DNA of 64,000 nucleotides from an uncultured bacterium (GTDB taxonomy: Bacteria; Planctomycetota; UBA1135; GCA-002686595). A model generated the notes under the pieces. That model searched no databases. It was not told the origin of the DNA and saw only the letters and a program-made list of their open reading frames with translations. A program made the position numbers and the translations under genes. Positions 35,004-44,225 of this stretch are shown here, piece after piece. Numbering within the stretch: the stretch's first letter is position 1; each line of letters opens with the position of its first letter. Where the stretch lies: contig CALBMX010000030.1 in the NCBI GenBank assembly GCA_937896235.1, forward strand, positions 1 to 64,000, read 5' to 3'.

Positions 35004-36623
35004 CTACCAGCGCCTAAGTACAAGCGAGCGGTTCGGGGGGAATCCATCGGCTTCGCTTAAAGGGAACACCTCGTAATCCTGAGTTTTGGCTAGCCTCGCG
35101 AGGCTAGCCTCGCTCGTTTGAGGGCGACTCAAATATGCGCTTCGATAGGTCGGGTGAAAGCGCTCGAAAAAATCGATGTCCACCAAACGATCATGGCCGG
35201 GTGTGCTGCGGACAGTCGCCGGCTTCGAAGCTTGGAGCACCTCGCTGCTAGTCAAACCGTACAGGTCTAGGATAACGAGGTTCGAGAAGTAGCCGACAGC
35301 GCCGATTGGCCCGAGCACGAGGGACTGATCCGGCGTAGTGTGAAGGGCGAGCGCTTTTCCGACCAGACTCCACTCGCGGCAGCGCTCTCGCATCCCGAAC
35401 CAAAAGACGTACTCCGACTCGTAAGCTGGGCTAGACCAACGAAACCAAAGTGCCTCTCGCAGAGCCTTGGGAGCAACATAAGTATCCGTCGCAGGGGCCG
35501 CGTTGGTCAACAAAAAGAGCACGCCAACACTAAAACCAGCAAAGGCAGAGGAGCGGTGCAGGCGCTCTACAAAGACTCCAAAGAGAAGCGCCAGGAACGC
35601 CGCTGCGGGAAAAAAGAAGCGCCCCATTGCCATGAAGTCGCCGCCCACGACAATTGAATAACAGAAGGTTGCAGCGGCTACGAGAGATGCGGTGCAAAGC
35701 GCGTCGAAGGCGTTGCTTTGCCTTCGGGCGAGGCGCAGGGCACAGAGCCCCAAGCCAAAGGCTAGGGCCGTCGCAGTGGCCGGCAAAATAGCCCAATAAT
35801 GAAGGACATATTTGGCTCCGCGTTCGAGCGAGAGCGCAGACATCCCGACCTTCGCGCGTGCGGTGTTAGGAAGATAGTCGCCGTAGGTATTAAGCCTCCA
35901 TGCGATAAAGATTGCTCCAACGACAGTGAGTAATGCAGCAGCCCTCGCAAAGGCGCCCCAGAAGTCGCGTGGCGCAATGGCATCGACTTCGACAGGCTTC
36001 CGAGCCCATCGCCTCCAGAAAAAAGCGACGAGCGCGACTCCTAAGAGGACAACGATCCAAAAGGGTCCATCAGCTCGAAGGAGGCAGGTGGCGACACCAG
36101 CAATCCCGGCGCGCCAACCATTGGGGCGATCAGGATTGGAGAAGAGCGCTTCGTAGCAGAGAAAAATCGAGAGCGCAAACAAGCTGGAGGAGAGACCACC
36201 CGTAGTCCAAACGCCTACAGTCGGGAGGGTCGCGAAAAATGCCCCTGCAGCCAAGAGTCCAACCGTGGAGAGCCCCAACCGCAGACGAGCAAAATTTAGG
36301 AGCGAGCCCAAGAGTGCGAACGAAGCGACAACCGAAAGCAGGCGGGACCAAACAGCAATGTCCCAGCCCAGCTTCTCTACGCCTCCTAAGATCACAGCCC
36401 ACAGAAACTCCGAATATCCCTCTACAGGAGGGTCCGTCCCTGGGTTGTACACCAGCCCAAGACCTGCGGCGAAGTTTTTCGAATAACGAAAGAGGATGTA
36501 GGCATCGTCTGAAACGAAATTGAACTGCCAGACGAAGCCCGCCAAAACTGCGGCCGTGCCTACAAAAATAAGGAGAAACGCCCGCTTGGAGACGAGTGCC
36601 AAAGAAGTCGATGTGCTGTCCAC
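35004..36623 (-). CDS. Multi-pass GT-C type glycosyltransferase-like membrane protein
   Basis: 539 aa, GTG start at 36623. About 10-12 hydrophobic helices. The first periplasmic loop has FVSDDAYILFRYSKNFAAG followed by VYNPG and VEGYSEFLWA. This DD motif plus EGYSEFLW pattern resembles mycobacterial AftB-type (GT-C, lipid-phosphate sugar donor) transferases. Likely adds a sugar to an envelope glycan or lipid. It is divergent from a sulfatase-like lipoprotein gene. Acceptor and donor are unknown. Confidence 0.75.
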   Translation of the reverse strand: MDSTSTSLALVSKRAFLLIFVGTAAVLAGFVWQFNFVSDDAYILFRYSKNFAAGLGLVYNPGTDPPVEGYSEFLWAVILGGVEKLGWDIAVWSRLLSVVASFALLGSLLNFARLRLGLSTVGLLAAGAFFATLPTVGVWTTGGLSSSLFALSIFLCYEALFSNPDRPNGWRAGIAGVATCLLRADGPFWIVVLLGVALVAFFWRRWARKPVEVDAIAPRDFWGAFARAAALLTVVGAIFIAWRLNTYGDYLPNTARAKVGMSALSLERGAKYVLHYWAILPATATALAFGLGLCALRLARRQSNAFDALCTASLVAAATFCYSIVVGGDFMAMGRFFFPAAAFLALLFGVFVERLHRSSAFAGFSVGVLFLLTNAAPATDTYVAPKALREALWFRWSSPAYESEYVFWFGMRERCREWSLVGKALALHTTPDQSLVLGPIGAVGYFSNLVILDLYGLTSSEVLQASKPATVRSTPGHDRLVDIDFFERFHPTYRSAYLSRPQTSEASLARLAKTQDYEVFPLSEADGFPPNRSLVLRRW

Positions 36624-36648
36624 GGCGCCACCCTATCATGAGTCCTTC

Positions 36649-38118
36649 ATGTTGCATGCAATCGATCCTATGAGAGTCCCCTTCCACCCGTCCCCATTCG
36701 GCAAGTGTTGCGGCAAGTACGCGCTGACTTGGCTAGCGATCGCCACGACCCTAGCCTCTTGTGGTGAGCGGGTAGGCGACACGACCCGCGCGCGATCCGA
36801 TGCACCCAACATCTTGCTGATCACGGTGGACACATTGCGCGCCGATCACGTGGGCGCATGGGGCTACGAACGAAACACCTCGCCCTCCATGGACGCCTTT
36901 GCCGCCAAGAGCATTGTCTTCGAGCGCGCATACGCTCCAGCCCCATGGACGATGCCTTCCGTTGCGTCCCTTCACACGGGACTCTATCCATCGGCTCATA
37001 CGATTCAACGTCCCCGAGCTGCGCTTCCCGAAGAGGTCGTAACGATCGCAGAAATCCTGCAAAGCGAAGGTTGGTCCACAGCGTCGGTGACAAGTAACTC
37101 CCTACTCGCCGAGAGGTTCGGATACGGACAAGGATTCGACTTCTACGACACAGGCGACGCGATCGACCACGCGTACATCTCTACACCAGGGGTCACCAAA
37201 ACCGCGAAAGACTTCTTGGCTGACTTTTCCACTTCCGACAAGCCGTTTTTCCTATCAGTCCTCTACTTCGACCCCCACTACGATTGGCTGAGCCACGACA
37301 AGGGTTTCGCCGCAGAGTCCGCCGGTCGTTTGGACGGTGGCGAAACCATCCATGAGCTGCGCGATATGGCGAAAGAAGGTGCGGGGCTAGCAACCGCTGA
37401 GCTCGCGCTCCTTCGGGATCGTTATGACGAGGAGATCCGCTTTACAGATGACGGCATTGGGGACCTCTTGGCAGAGCTCGAAAAACTCGGCCTCGCAAAA
37501 AACACAGTTGTCCTTTTTACCGCGGACCACGGCGAGGAGTTCATGGAGCACGGATGGCTTGGCCACACGCGCTTCCTTTATGACGGCATGATCCATGTCC
37601 CTCTTGCCATTTTTGATCCGCGCACCAGCGCTGCTCCCCCGCAACGCATAAGCCAGCCGGTCTCCACAGTGTCCGTCACTCCGACCATCGTTGAGCTCGC
37701 TGGACTCGATGAGGGTAAGTACGAATTCGGTGAGCGCTCTTTGGCTCCGCTCGTCCGCGGCTCGAAGGATTTCCCCTTTGGACTTGTCTTTAGCGAGGTC
37801 AACTTCAAGGCGGCACAAAAGGGAAACGAGGAGAAGGAGGCCCACTTCAAGGCTGTCATCGACGGAACAACTAAGTTCATCCGCGTTCCTGGCAAACCCA
37901 TCTTTGAAGCCTACGACACCTCGGTCGATCCCCAAGAGCAAGACAACTTGATGAGCGGGCCGGAAGCAGGTGCCCTCAGACTAAAATACAATCCGCACAT
38001 CGCGAACTGGACAAAGACCCAAGTGGAGCGCGCCTACGAACCTCGGACGGTAATCTATACCGATCAAGATCTAGAACGCATGCGGGACCTGGGCTACCTC
38101 GACAGCGCTGCGGATTAA
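36649..38118 (+). CDS. Sulfatase-family (alkaline phosphatase superfamily) lipoprotein with Thr nucleophile
   Basis: 489 aa from ATG 36649 (ATG 36670 also possible). A lipoprotein signal ends with LASC. The catalytic domain begins PNILLITVDTLRADHVGAWGYERNTSP, with metal Asp. The canonical Cys/Ser-x-Pro-Ser-Arg is replaced by Thr-Met-Pro-Ser-Val in PWTMPSVASLHTGLYPS, so no formylglycine can form. Thr is the nucleophile of phosphoethanolamine and lipoteichoic-acid synthases. FTADHGEEFMEHGWLGH supplies the second metal site. It may be a phospho- or sulfo-hydrolase/transferase acting outside the cytoplasm. It converges on the next gene. Confidence 0.85.
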   Translation: MLHAIDPMRVPFHPSPFGKCCGKYALTWLAIATTLASCGERVGDTTRARSDAPNILLITVDTLRADHVGAWGYERNTSPSMDAFAAKSIVFERAYAPAPWTMPSVASLHTGLYPSAHTIQRPRAALPEEVVTIAEILQSEGWSTASVTSNSLLAERFGYGQGFDFYDTGDAIDHAYISTPGVTKTAKDFLADFSTSDKPFFLSVLYFDPHYDWLSHDKGFAAESAGRLDGGETIHELRDMAKEGAGLATAELALLRDRYDEEIRFTDDGIGDLLAELEKLGLAKNTVVLFTADHGEEFMEHGWLGHTRFLYDGMIHVPLAIFDPRTSAAPPQRISQPVSTVSVTPTIVELAGLDEGKYEFGERSLAPLVRGSKDFPFGLVFSEVNFKAAQKGNEEKEAHFKAVIDGTTKFIRVPGKPIFEAYDTSVDPQEQDNLMSGPEAGALRLKYNPHIANWTKTQVERAYEPRTVIYTDQDLERMRDLGYLDSAAD

Positions 38119-39965
38119 AGCGAGCGCTGAATCATTAACACCAAAGCTGGCATGAGCCGGATCTCGGCACCTGCGGGGTTCGAACCAGAGACCTCCACCC
38201 GACTGGCCATTAAGCCGTGCTCGCGGCCATAGGCACCGAGGGTCGTACGCAAGACTGCAATAAAAAAGGCACGCAGCTCCCTCTGATTCTGCCCAAGTTC
38301 AGGCTGCATCGCGATCGCTAGGCCGTGCATTAGATTGACAGGTGCCCCAGGAACGTCGCCGACCTCAAGCCCAAACCTAGGCTCCCAACGGTGGTGGGAC
38401 ACGTCAACCCAACGCCCTCCCGTATCCATCTCGCCCTTGACGTGCGCGCGAACAGCCTTGCGAAGAAGCTCGCCGACCCCTTTCGCGCGCTCTGGGTGCG
38501 TCCGAGCCACACCGACAAAGCCCTCCCAACCCCGGATTTGATCAGCGGCGACAAATCCGCCGTGCTCAAGGGTCTTCTGCAAGGGCCCCTCAAAATAGTC
38601 CAGTCCGCTCTCGCTTAGCCTGCCAAGAATCAAGTGCTCTGGAAACGCTTCCGCCATCGCAACCGACCGCTTGCCAAAGTGCCCGTAGAAGTCGTCTAAT
38701 CCCGGGTCGATCGAATCCCATGTTCCACCCCACATGTGAAGGAACTCAAACTTCGATAGCGCGCGCAGTGCCGCAGTTAAATAGCGCTCGTCGCCCGTCA
38801 ATTTCGAGAGCCGTACAAGCTCTGTCGGCATATCCAACTCGCGTATACTTGGCACCATCGTGTCGCCGTGGCCATCGTTTGGGAAGTAGCGACTCGCCAC
38901 CTCACCCGTGGGCAATACGCCCTGCTCCAAGACGGTCTCACCGAAGCGGATTGCAATCTCAAGTGCACGCTCACGCTCCGCATTGGGGCCATGCGAAGCC
39001 AAATCAATCAAGAATCGAAGGTACCTTGCCGCTTCGATCGGACGCTCATCTAGCGGTACATCAAGAACTGGATCCCAAAGGCGAGGCGTACCCGTTTCAG
39101 CACTCCAAGAGATGTCTAAAAAATCGGCTACATGCTTGTCCAAGAGCTCTTGCCACACCTTCGCTTTTGGCTGGACACCTTCGAGCTGAAGAGCTTTAGC
39201 GTCTGCTACTTCCAAGAGCGATTCAAAAAATACGCTGACACCCGCCGGAGCGTCCGCTAAGGGCTCGCCTGTGATCACGTCAAAGATGGCAGTCGTATAC
39301 ATACTGGGACGGGGACCTTTTGTGTCCATGCCACGTTGCGCCCACTCGGAAACGATGTTGTCCAGGGCCCCGATGATCTCCAGAGCGAAGGCCTCGGGCT
39401 CGGGATCTGGAAATGGGACGAGGAACTCGATGTCGTCCCACATCGCCGAATCGCCAGCCTGCGCAGTAAGTGTCACTGCGAAGCGAGGAATCAGCGCGGC
39501 ACCAAGTTGCTCTTCCAGCTGCTTGGCAGTCACCTCGAAAGCGGCGCTCCCGCCATCGGCACCTCCCTCCAACTCGATCCGTGCTCTCTCCCCACTGCCA
39601 TTTTGAAAAATCAAGAGTCCCCGACCTTGAACCTTGCCCCGAATGGAGAGCCCCATGTCGGGATCGCTCACGAGCGGAACGTAGGCCGCCAGGGGTTGAG
39701 TCAAACTCGAACCGCTTGCCGTGAAGATCCCCCCGCCTCGCAGCACGGGGTGGCCGGAGGTCGTCACCCACCATGGAATCGCGGTTCCAAACCGAACACC
39801 GGCGATCTCCCAGGCAGGCAGTGCAAAGTCGCCATTGTCGCAAAGGTTAATGCGGAGGACGGCCTCCTTGGATGTACCTTGGACCGCTGCGCCAAGGGCG
39901 CGGCCCGTAGTGGACAGCACGGCGACAGCGAGGACCGTAAAAAGGATTTTAGAGCTTCTCAACAT
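38115..39965 (-). CDS. Exported protein, probable alpha/alpha toroid, unknown function
   Basis: 616 aa from ATG 39965. Signal peptide (ILFTVLAVAVLSTTGRALGA). Residues about 30-190 look like a beta-sandwich/carbohydrate-binding-like N-terminal domain. Residues 240-600 are helix-rich with repeated aromatic/Gly segments (FEFLHMWGGTWDSIDPGL, GRWVDVSHHRWEPR) reminiscent of glycoside-processing alpha/alpha barrels. No family or catalytic residues are identified. Its start is 40 nt from the divergent FG-GAP gene, so the promoters overlap. Confidence 0.7.
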   Translation of the reverse strand: MLRSSKILFTVLAVAVLSTTGRALGAAVQGTSKEAVLRINLCDNGDFALPAWEIAGVRFGTAIPWWVTTSGHPVLRGGGIFTASGSSLTQPLAAYVPLVSDPDMGLSIRGKVQGRGLLIFQNGSGERARIELEGGADGGSAAFEVTAKQLEEQLGAALIPRFAVTLTAQAGDSAMWDDIEFLVPFPDPEPEAFALEIIGALDNIVSEWAQRGMDTKGPRPSMYTTAIFDVITGEPLADAPAGVSVFFESLLEVADAKALQLEGVQPKAKVWQELLDKHVADFLDISWSAETGTPRLWDPVLDVPLDERPIEAARYLRFLIDLASHGPNAERERALEIAIRFGETVLEQGVLPTGEVASRYFPNDGHGDTMVPSIRELDMPTELVRLSKLTGDERYLTAALRALSKFEFLHMWGGTWDSIDPGLDDFYGHFGKRSVAMAEAFPEHLILGRLSESGLDYFEGPLQKTLEHGGFVAADQIRGWEGFVGVARTHPERAKGVGELLRKAVRAHVKGEMDTGGRWVDVSHHRWEPRFGLEVGDVPGAPVNLMHGLAIAMQPELGQNQRELRAFFIAVLRTTLGAYGREHGLMASRVEVSGSNPAGAEIRLMPALVLMIQRSL

Positions 39966-40005
39966 GGTGAAGCATTCTTGCACAACTCAACGCACAATAG
40001 TGAGC

Positions 40006-42285
40006 ATGGTTGGACCGATACTTACTCTCCTCGCAGCATTCGCGACCTCTACCGGGCTTCAAGATCAGCCGGATACAGCGGAGGTCTCGCCCCATGTATC
40101 CGTCTTTGCGCGGCTTGAGCTTGCGGTACAAGGAGGTCCGCGTGGACTCATTCAAACCGACGTGGACGACGACGGAGCCGACGAGCTGATCGTTCTGACC
40201 GAGCTCCCTGGACGCATTCATATTTGGTCTGGCCTGAAGCCAGAGCTAACGACACTCTCCAAGCCGTTTGTAGCTGACGTACCCGACTTTTGCTTAGGCC
40301 CTGAACTTTTGCCGGACAACACCCTCGTCCTCGCCTCGCGGATTGATCAGGCAGTTCTCCTCTACCCACTTACCGCAGATCATATTCGATCGACTGAGAA
40401 CCCCACGCGAAGCTTTGTGCCTCAGGAAATCCGTATTGCCTTAGGGGCCATTCCACGCGCGCTAACGGTAGGCGATTCGAGTTGGGGGGGCACACGCATC
40501 GCGGTTGTTACCGAGGCTCCGGAGCTTCTAATCATCAACGGGGATAGGATCGAGTCGCGCACGCCACTTGTCGACTCCCTTCCGACGGCCGTAGCCTTTG
40601 CGCAGGGTGGAGTCATCGTCGCGTCCCAAGGCTCGCCTTCTCTGGTTTTCTACGCTGCCGAGGCCTCCCCCACGGCGGGTTCGACCGTTTCGTTTCAACC
40701 TGGGGCCGAGCTCAAGCTCGCTGGGATTCCTCGGGACATCGCGATTCTCGACCTCGACCATGATGGTGACGAGGAGCTGGTTTGCCTACTCGGAGCACGT
40801 ACCGCCTATGTACTTGGTCTTGAAAGGGAGGGCGGCCTTACCCCTTGGTTTTCAAACGGTGCAGAGCTACCCAACGCGGTCGAGTGGCAAACGGGTTCCC
40901 TTCCCATTGATTTGACGACCTTTGATTTGACTGGTGATGGATATCTTGAGTTGATTGCTACGCACCTGTCCGACCAGGTCATTAGTGTGCTCGGGGGATT
41001 CGAGATCGAAGGCCCGCGACTCACGAATGCGCTCCATGGTGGAGCGGGCCCGTGGCGCTCTGAGATTGGCGACCTCGATGGTGATGGCAACCCCGACCTC
41101 GCAGTAGCCAATCCACAAGGTTCCGCTATATCCCTGTTCTTTGGGAGCCCTAGCCATAGCTCTTTTGGCGGGTTTCAGGGTGCGCCTCATCACATGGCTG
41201 TCCCTGTCCCCCACTCGATGACCTCTGGTGATTTCGACGGCGATGGACGCGACGACGTCGCCCTACTGTCGGCTTGGGACAACTCGATCGGGATGCTTTT
41301 TGGCGCGCCGGGTGCAACGGCGTCATTCCAGCCCGTGGAGACAATCGTCGCCCCCCCAGAGAGTGACGAGCTCGCGACGGGAGACCTCGACGGGGACGGA
41401 CTAGACGATCTTGTCATGCTTGTACAGACGCCACTCGGCACGAAACTTTTGGCGCTAACCTTCGGGCCCAGCGGGAGGCGCCAGCTTCATTCCAGCGCCA
41501 CAGATTGCCGCGAAGGAGCGGGTATTTTGCCGCTCGACTTTGACGGCGACGGTCGCGCCGAGGTCCTTGTCTCCGATGCCGCAGGCCACGAGCTCATCGT
41601 CTACGGCCTTAGTGTGACCGGCGAGCTCTCCGCCATCGCTAGGCTCGCACTAGACGACGCTCCTGGAGAGTTGACACCAATCTATGGTGCCTCAGCAGGC
41701 AGTGCCGAGATCCAGCTTAGGGGCTTGGCTGTAGGACTTGACGGAGTGGATGGCTCGGGTATTGGTCTCATCTCCGTAGCTCCTGCGGAACAGGCGAAAA
41801 GTGAGCTTGCCCTTGGGCTAGCACCCTTCTCTATCGTTGGCACTCTGCCGACTCCCCGTCCGGTCCAGGACATCATTGGCGCCGACATGAACGGGGATGG
41901 ATTCACAGACATTGCTGCGCTTATGCAGGGTGCCACCGATAACCAAGCAGGTGGCGTCTTGATTATGCTCTCCCCGAATGGAACCAGCGGCTCCTCGTGG
42001 AGGCAGCTGCCACCTCTACTGACGGGCCCGAAGTCTTATCACCTGGTCGCCAAAGATTTGAACGGAGACCAGGCTTCCGAGCTCTTCGTCTCCAGCCAAT
42101 ACGCATACCGCATAGACACTTGGGTCGGGATTCCCGGACGCGCACCTGCGCCAAGCTGGCGCTTAGGTGCACACCGAGGTTGCATGGACATGGCATTCGT
42201 CGACATCAATGGAGACGGCGCTATCGAACTCATTGTCTCTAACAACCACTCCTCAGACGTGAGTGTTTTGCAGCTTGGGGATTAA
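40006..42285 (+). CDS. Secreted FG-GAP/VCBS repeat protein
   Basis: 759 aa from ATG 40006, selected because a signal peptide begins there; another in-frame ATG is at 39964. About ten calcium-loop motifs of the DxDxDG type recur: DVDDDGADELIV, DLDHDGDEELVC, DLTGDGYLELIA, DLDGDGNPDLAV, DFDGDGRDDVAL, DLDGDGLDDLVM, DFDGDGRAEVLV, DMNGDGFTDIAA, DLNGDQASELFV and DINGDGAIELIV. This is a beta-propeller binding protein of the kind planctomycetes export in quantity. No enzyme domain. It ends 4 nt past the stop of the convergent eboB. Confidence 0.92.
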   Translation: MVGPILTLLAAFATSTGLQDQPDTAEVSPHVSVFARLELAVQGGPRGLIQTDVDDDGADELIVLTELPGRIHIWSGLKPELTTLSKPFVADVPDFCLGPELLPDNTLVLASRIDQAVLLYPLTADHIRSTENPTRSFVPQEIRIALGAIPRALTVGDSSWGGTRIAVVTEAPELLIINGDRIESRTPLVDSLPTAVAFAQGGVIVASQGSPSLVFYAAEASPTAGSTVSFQPGAELKLAGIPRDIAILDLDHDGDEELVCLLGARTAYVLGLEREGGLTPWFSNGAELPNAVEWQTGSLPIDLTTFDLTGDGYLELIATHLSDQVISVLGGFEIEGPRLTNALHGGAGPWRSEIGDLDGDGNPDLAVANPQGSAISLFFGSPSHSSFGGFQGAPHHMAVPVPHSMTSGDFDGDGRDDVALLSAWDNSIGMLFGAPGATASFQPVETIVAPPESDELATGDLDGDGLDDLVMLVQTPLGTKLLALTFGPSGRRQLHSSATDCREGAGILPLDFDGDGRAEVLVSDAAGHELIVYGLSVTGELSAIARLALDDAPGELTPIYGASAGSAEIQLRGLAVGLDGVDGSGIGLISVAPAEQAKSELALGLAPFSIVGTLPTPRPVQDIIGADMNGDGFTDIAALMQGATDNQAGGVLIMLSPNGTSGSSWRQLPPLLTGPKSYHLVAKDLNGDQASELFVSSQYAYRIDTWVGIPGRAPAPSWRLGAHRGCMDMAFVDINGDGAIELIVSNNHSSDVSVLQLGD

Positions 42286-43193
42286 GAGGCGCTAACCGGC
42301 GCATCCACGCGCGGTACTTGACCGCGCAGGATCGTCGAGTCGCCAAACATCTGCGTCTGATCTACGGGATGATCCCGGTTCAAACGATCGACATCGATTT
42401 GACCAGACTTGCCATAGACCTCAAGGGCGTTACTCCAGCAGCTCTTTTCGATCCAGGCCGGATCGATTCCGCGCTCGAGCATCAGCTGAGCCGTCTTGGG
42501 AACGGACAGGTGATCCGAAATACCCCAGTCAGCAGAAGAGTCGACAATGATGCGCTCGGGACCGTTGGCCTCGATCAGATCGACCATCCGCACAGAGTCC
42601 ATTTTGGTGTGAGGGTAAATCGTGAATGCAGCCCAGCACCCCCGGTCGAGGACTGCCTTATAGGTCTCCTCGTTGTTGTGGTCGATGACTAACTTATCCA
42701 TGTCGAGGCCCACTTCCGCGGCGACGTCCATCGACCGCAAAATGCCGTTGTGCTTGTCCCTGTGCGGACTGTGAACCATGACAACCATGTCGTGCTCTAC
42801 GGCAAACTCAAGTTGGGCCAAATAGGCCTTCTCTTCAGCGGGAGTGATCTCGTCGTAGCCGATCTCACCGATTGCAACGACCCCCTCTTTCAACGCGAAG
42901 CGCGGCAGGATCTCAAGCACCTCGCGGGCCAGCCCCTCATCGTTTGCCTCTTTCGAGTTCAACCCGATCGTGCAGTAGTGCTGAATACCAAACTGGCTGG
43001 CTCGGAATCGCTCGAAGCCAATCAAGCTCGAAAAGTAATCGATAAACGAGCCTACATTTGTGCGCGGTTGGCCGAGCCAGAAGGCCGGCTCAATCACGGC
43101 GCGAATACCAGCAGCTGCCATCTCCTCATAGCAGTTCGTCGTGCGACTGCTCATGTGGATGTGTGGATCGAAGAAACGCTTGGGAAGAGACAT
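42282..43193 (-). CDS. eboB: TatD-family metal hydrolase EboB
   Basis: 303 aa from ATG 43193, where DPHIHM begins. The metal/catalytic set is intact: HxH in FDPHIHM, Glu in IGEIGYDE, His in VMVHSPHR, His in VIDHNN and Asp in VDSSADWG. It is TatD-like but lies immediately downstream (10 nt) of an EboA-type gene, which fits EboB, the TatD-like member of the ebo cluster linked in cyanobacteria to transport or processing of a periplasmic precursor. The substrate is unknown. The other ebo genes (C-F) are not visible here. Confidence 0.85.
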   Translation of the reverse strand: MSLPKRFFDPHIHMSSRTTNCYEEMAAAGIRAVIEPAFWLGQPRTNVGSFIDYFSSLIGFERFRASQFGIQHYCTIGLNSKEANDEGLAREVLEILPRFALKEGVVAIGEIGYDEITPAEEKAYLAQLEFAVEHDMVVMVHSPHRDKHNGILRSMDVAAEVGLDMDKLVIDHNNEETYKAVLDRGCWAAFTIYPHTKMDSVRMVDLIEANGPERIIVDSSADWGISDHLSVPKTAQLMLERGIDPAWIEKSCWSNALEVYGKSGQIDVDRLNRDHPVDQTQMFGDSTILRGQVPRVDAPVSAS

Positions 43194-43203
43194 ACTTTTG
43201 AGA

Positions 43204-44151
43204 TCAGGTAAGCGCAGGAACCGTGAAGCGGCTCCAAGCATTTTGGTTGGCATCGCCGGCGAGACCGATTTCGGCCTCGGCAGCGAGTGCGGGATGGCTG
43301 CCGGCACAAATCTCGCGAAGGCGCTCTGTGGCGCCTGCACGTCCAAGTGCAAGTACAGCGGCTCGAATGCCAAACATGGCCTCCTCGTCCGCTGCATCTA
43401 TTGTATCTAGTCGAGCGATCTCGGTTTCGATTGCTGCGAAACCACGCTCACCTCCGAAAGTCCCGAGGCACAACCAGAGATCCGTTTGGATCACCCGTCC
43501 GGCGCTGCGGCGCTCGTCTGCGAGATCAAGTGCCATACGGGCCAGCTCTGGAGAGAGCCTGCGATCTAGGCTCCAAAGCCGCCACAAGGGTACTCCCACA
43601 AAAAGCGCTTTGATTGCGGCTTGGTTGAAAGCGACATCATCGAAGTGCTCCGTCGGAAAAGGAGTATCCAACACATCGGCTTCAAAAACAGAAACCATGT
43701 TGGTTCGGCAGCCTTCGGCAGCGCGCCAAACAAAACGTTTTCCATTCGGCAGATGCGCCAACGAGCGGTACAGAGCGCAGAGCTCGCCCTCATCGGCAAA
43801 GCGAAAAGCACTCTCAATCGCGTCGGCCCCAGACTGGCTTTCCAGATCGGGACGAGAGAGTATGAGGTGCACCCGCGCGGCCACAAGCAAGGTCCAGTTC
43901 GCCGGATTCCAACCATCACGAAGGATGCCTGCGGACTCAATCTCCATCGCGGAGAGTGACCATGGTTGGCGCGCCTCATGCCCAAGCTTCCTAGAGGCCA
44001 GGGAGAGCAGCGCCCCAAAGCGGGAGTCGCTCACTAGGGTTTCGCGACTTCCGATTTCGGTAGCAGCGGACTCGAGCCATTCGAGTCCACCGTCAAGAAT
44101 CTGACTAGCGCGAGACTCTATATAAGTGCGGAGAAGAACTTGGGTACTCAT
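43204..44151 (-). CDS. eboA: EboA domain protein
   Basis: 315 aa. The EboA signature is clear around 145-235: AAEGCRTNMVSVFEADVLDTPFP, FDDVAFNQAAIKALFVGVPLWRLWSLDRRL and MALDLADERRSAGR. EboA has no described catalytic mechanism and occurs with EboB/EboC in exported-metabolite clusters. It sits between the alpha/alpha-toroid gene (74 nt upstream) and eboB (10 nt downstream). No signal peptide or membrane helix, so likely cytoplasmic. Confidence 0.85.
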   Translation of the reverse strand: MSTQVLLRTYIESRASQILDGGLEWLESAATEIGSRETLVSDSRFGALLSLASRKLGHEARQPWSLSAMEIESAGILRDGWNPANWTLLVAARVHLILSRPDLESQSGADAIESAFRFADEGELCALYRSLAHLPNGKRFVWRAAEGCRTNMVSVFEADVLDTPFPTEHFDDVAFNQAAIKALFVGVPLWRLWSLDRRLSPELARMALDLADERRSAGRVIQTDLWLCLGTFGGERGFAAIETEIARLDTIDAADEEAMFGIRAAVLALGRAGATERLREICAGSHPALAAEAEIGLAGDANQNAWSRFTVPALT

Positions 44152-44225
44152 AGGTGCCTAAGAGGATATCGCCGCATCTTTATCTTGCACGTAGCGGGAA
44201 CCGAATTTGACCTCAGGAACTCGGA

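Noticed and set aside
36130..36687. 185-aa minus-strand open frame
   Set aside because: Alternative frame of the GT-C membrane protein gene with no coherent hydrophobic pattern.
43223..44104. 293-aa plus-strand open frame
   Set aside because: Antisense shadow of eboA; serine/arginine-rich composition typical of the reverse frame of GC-rich genes.
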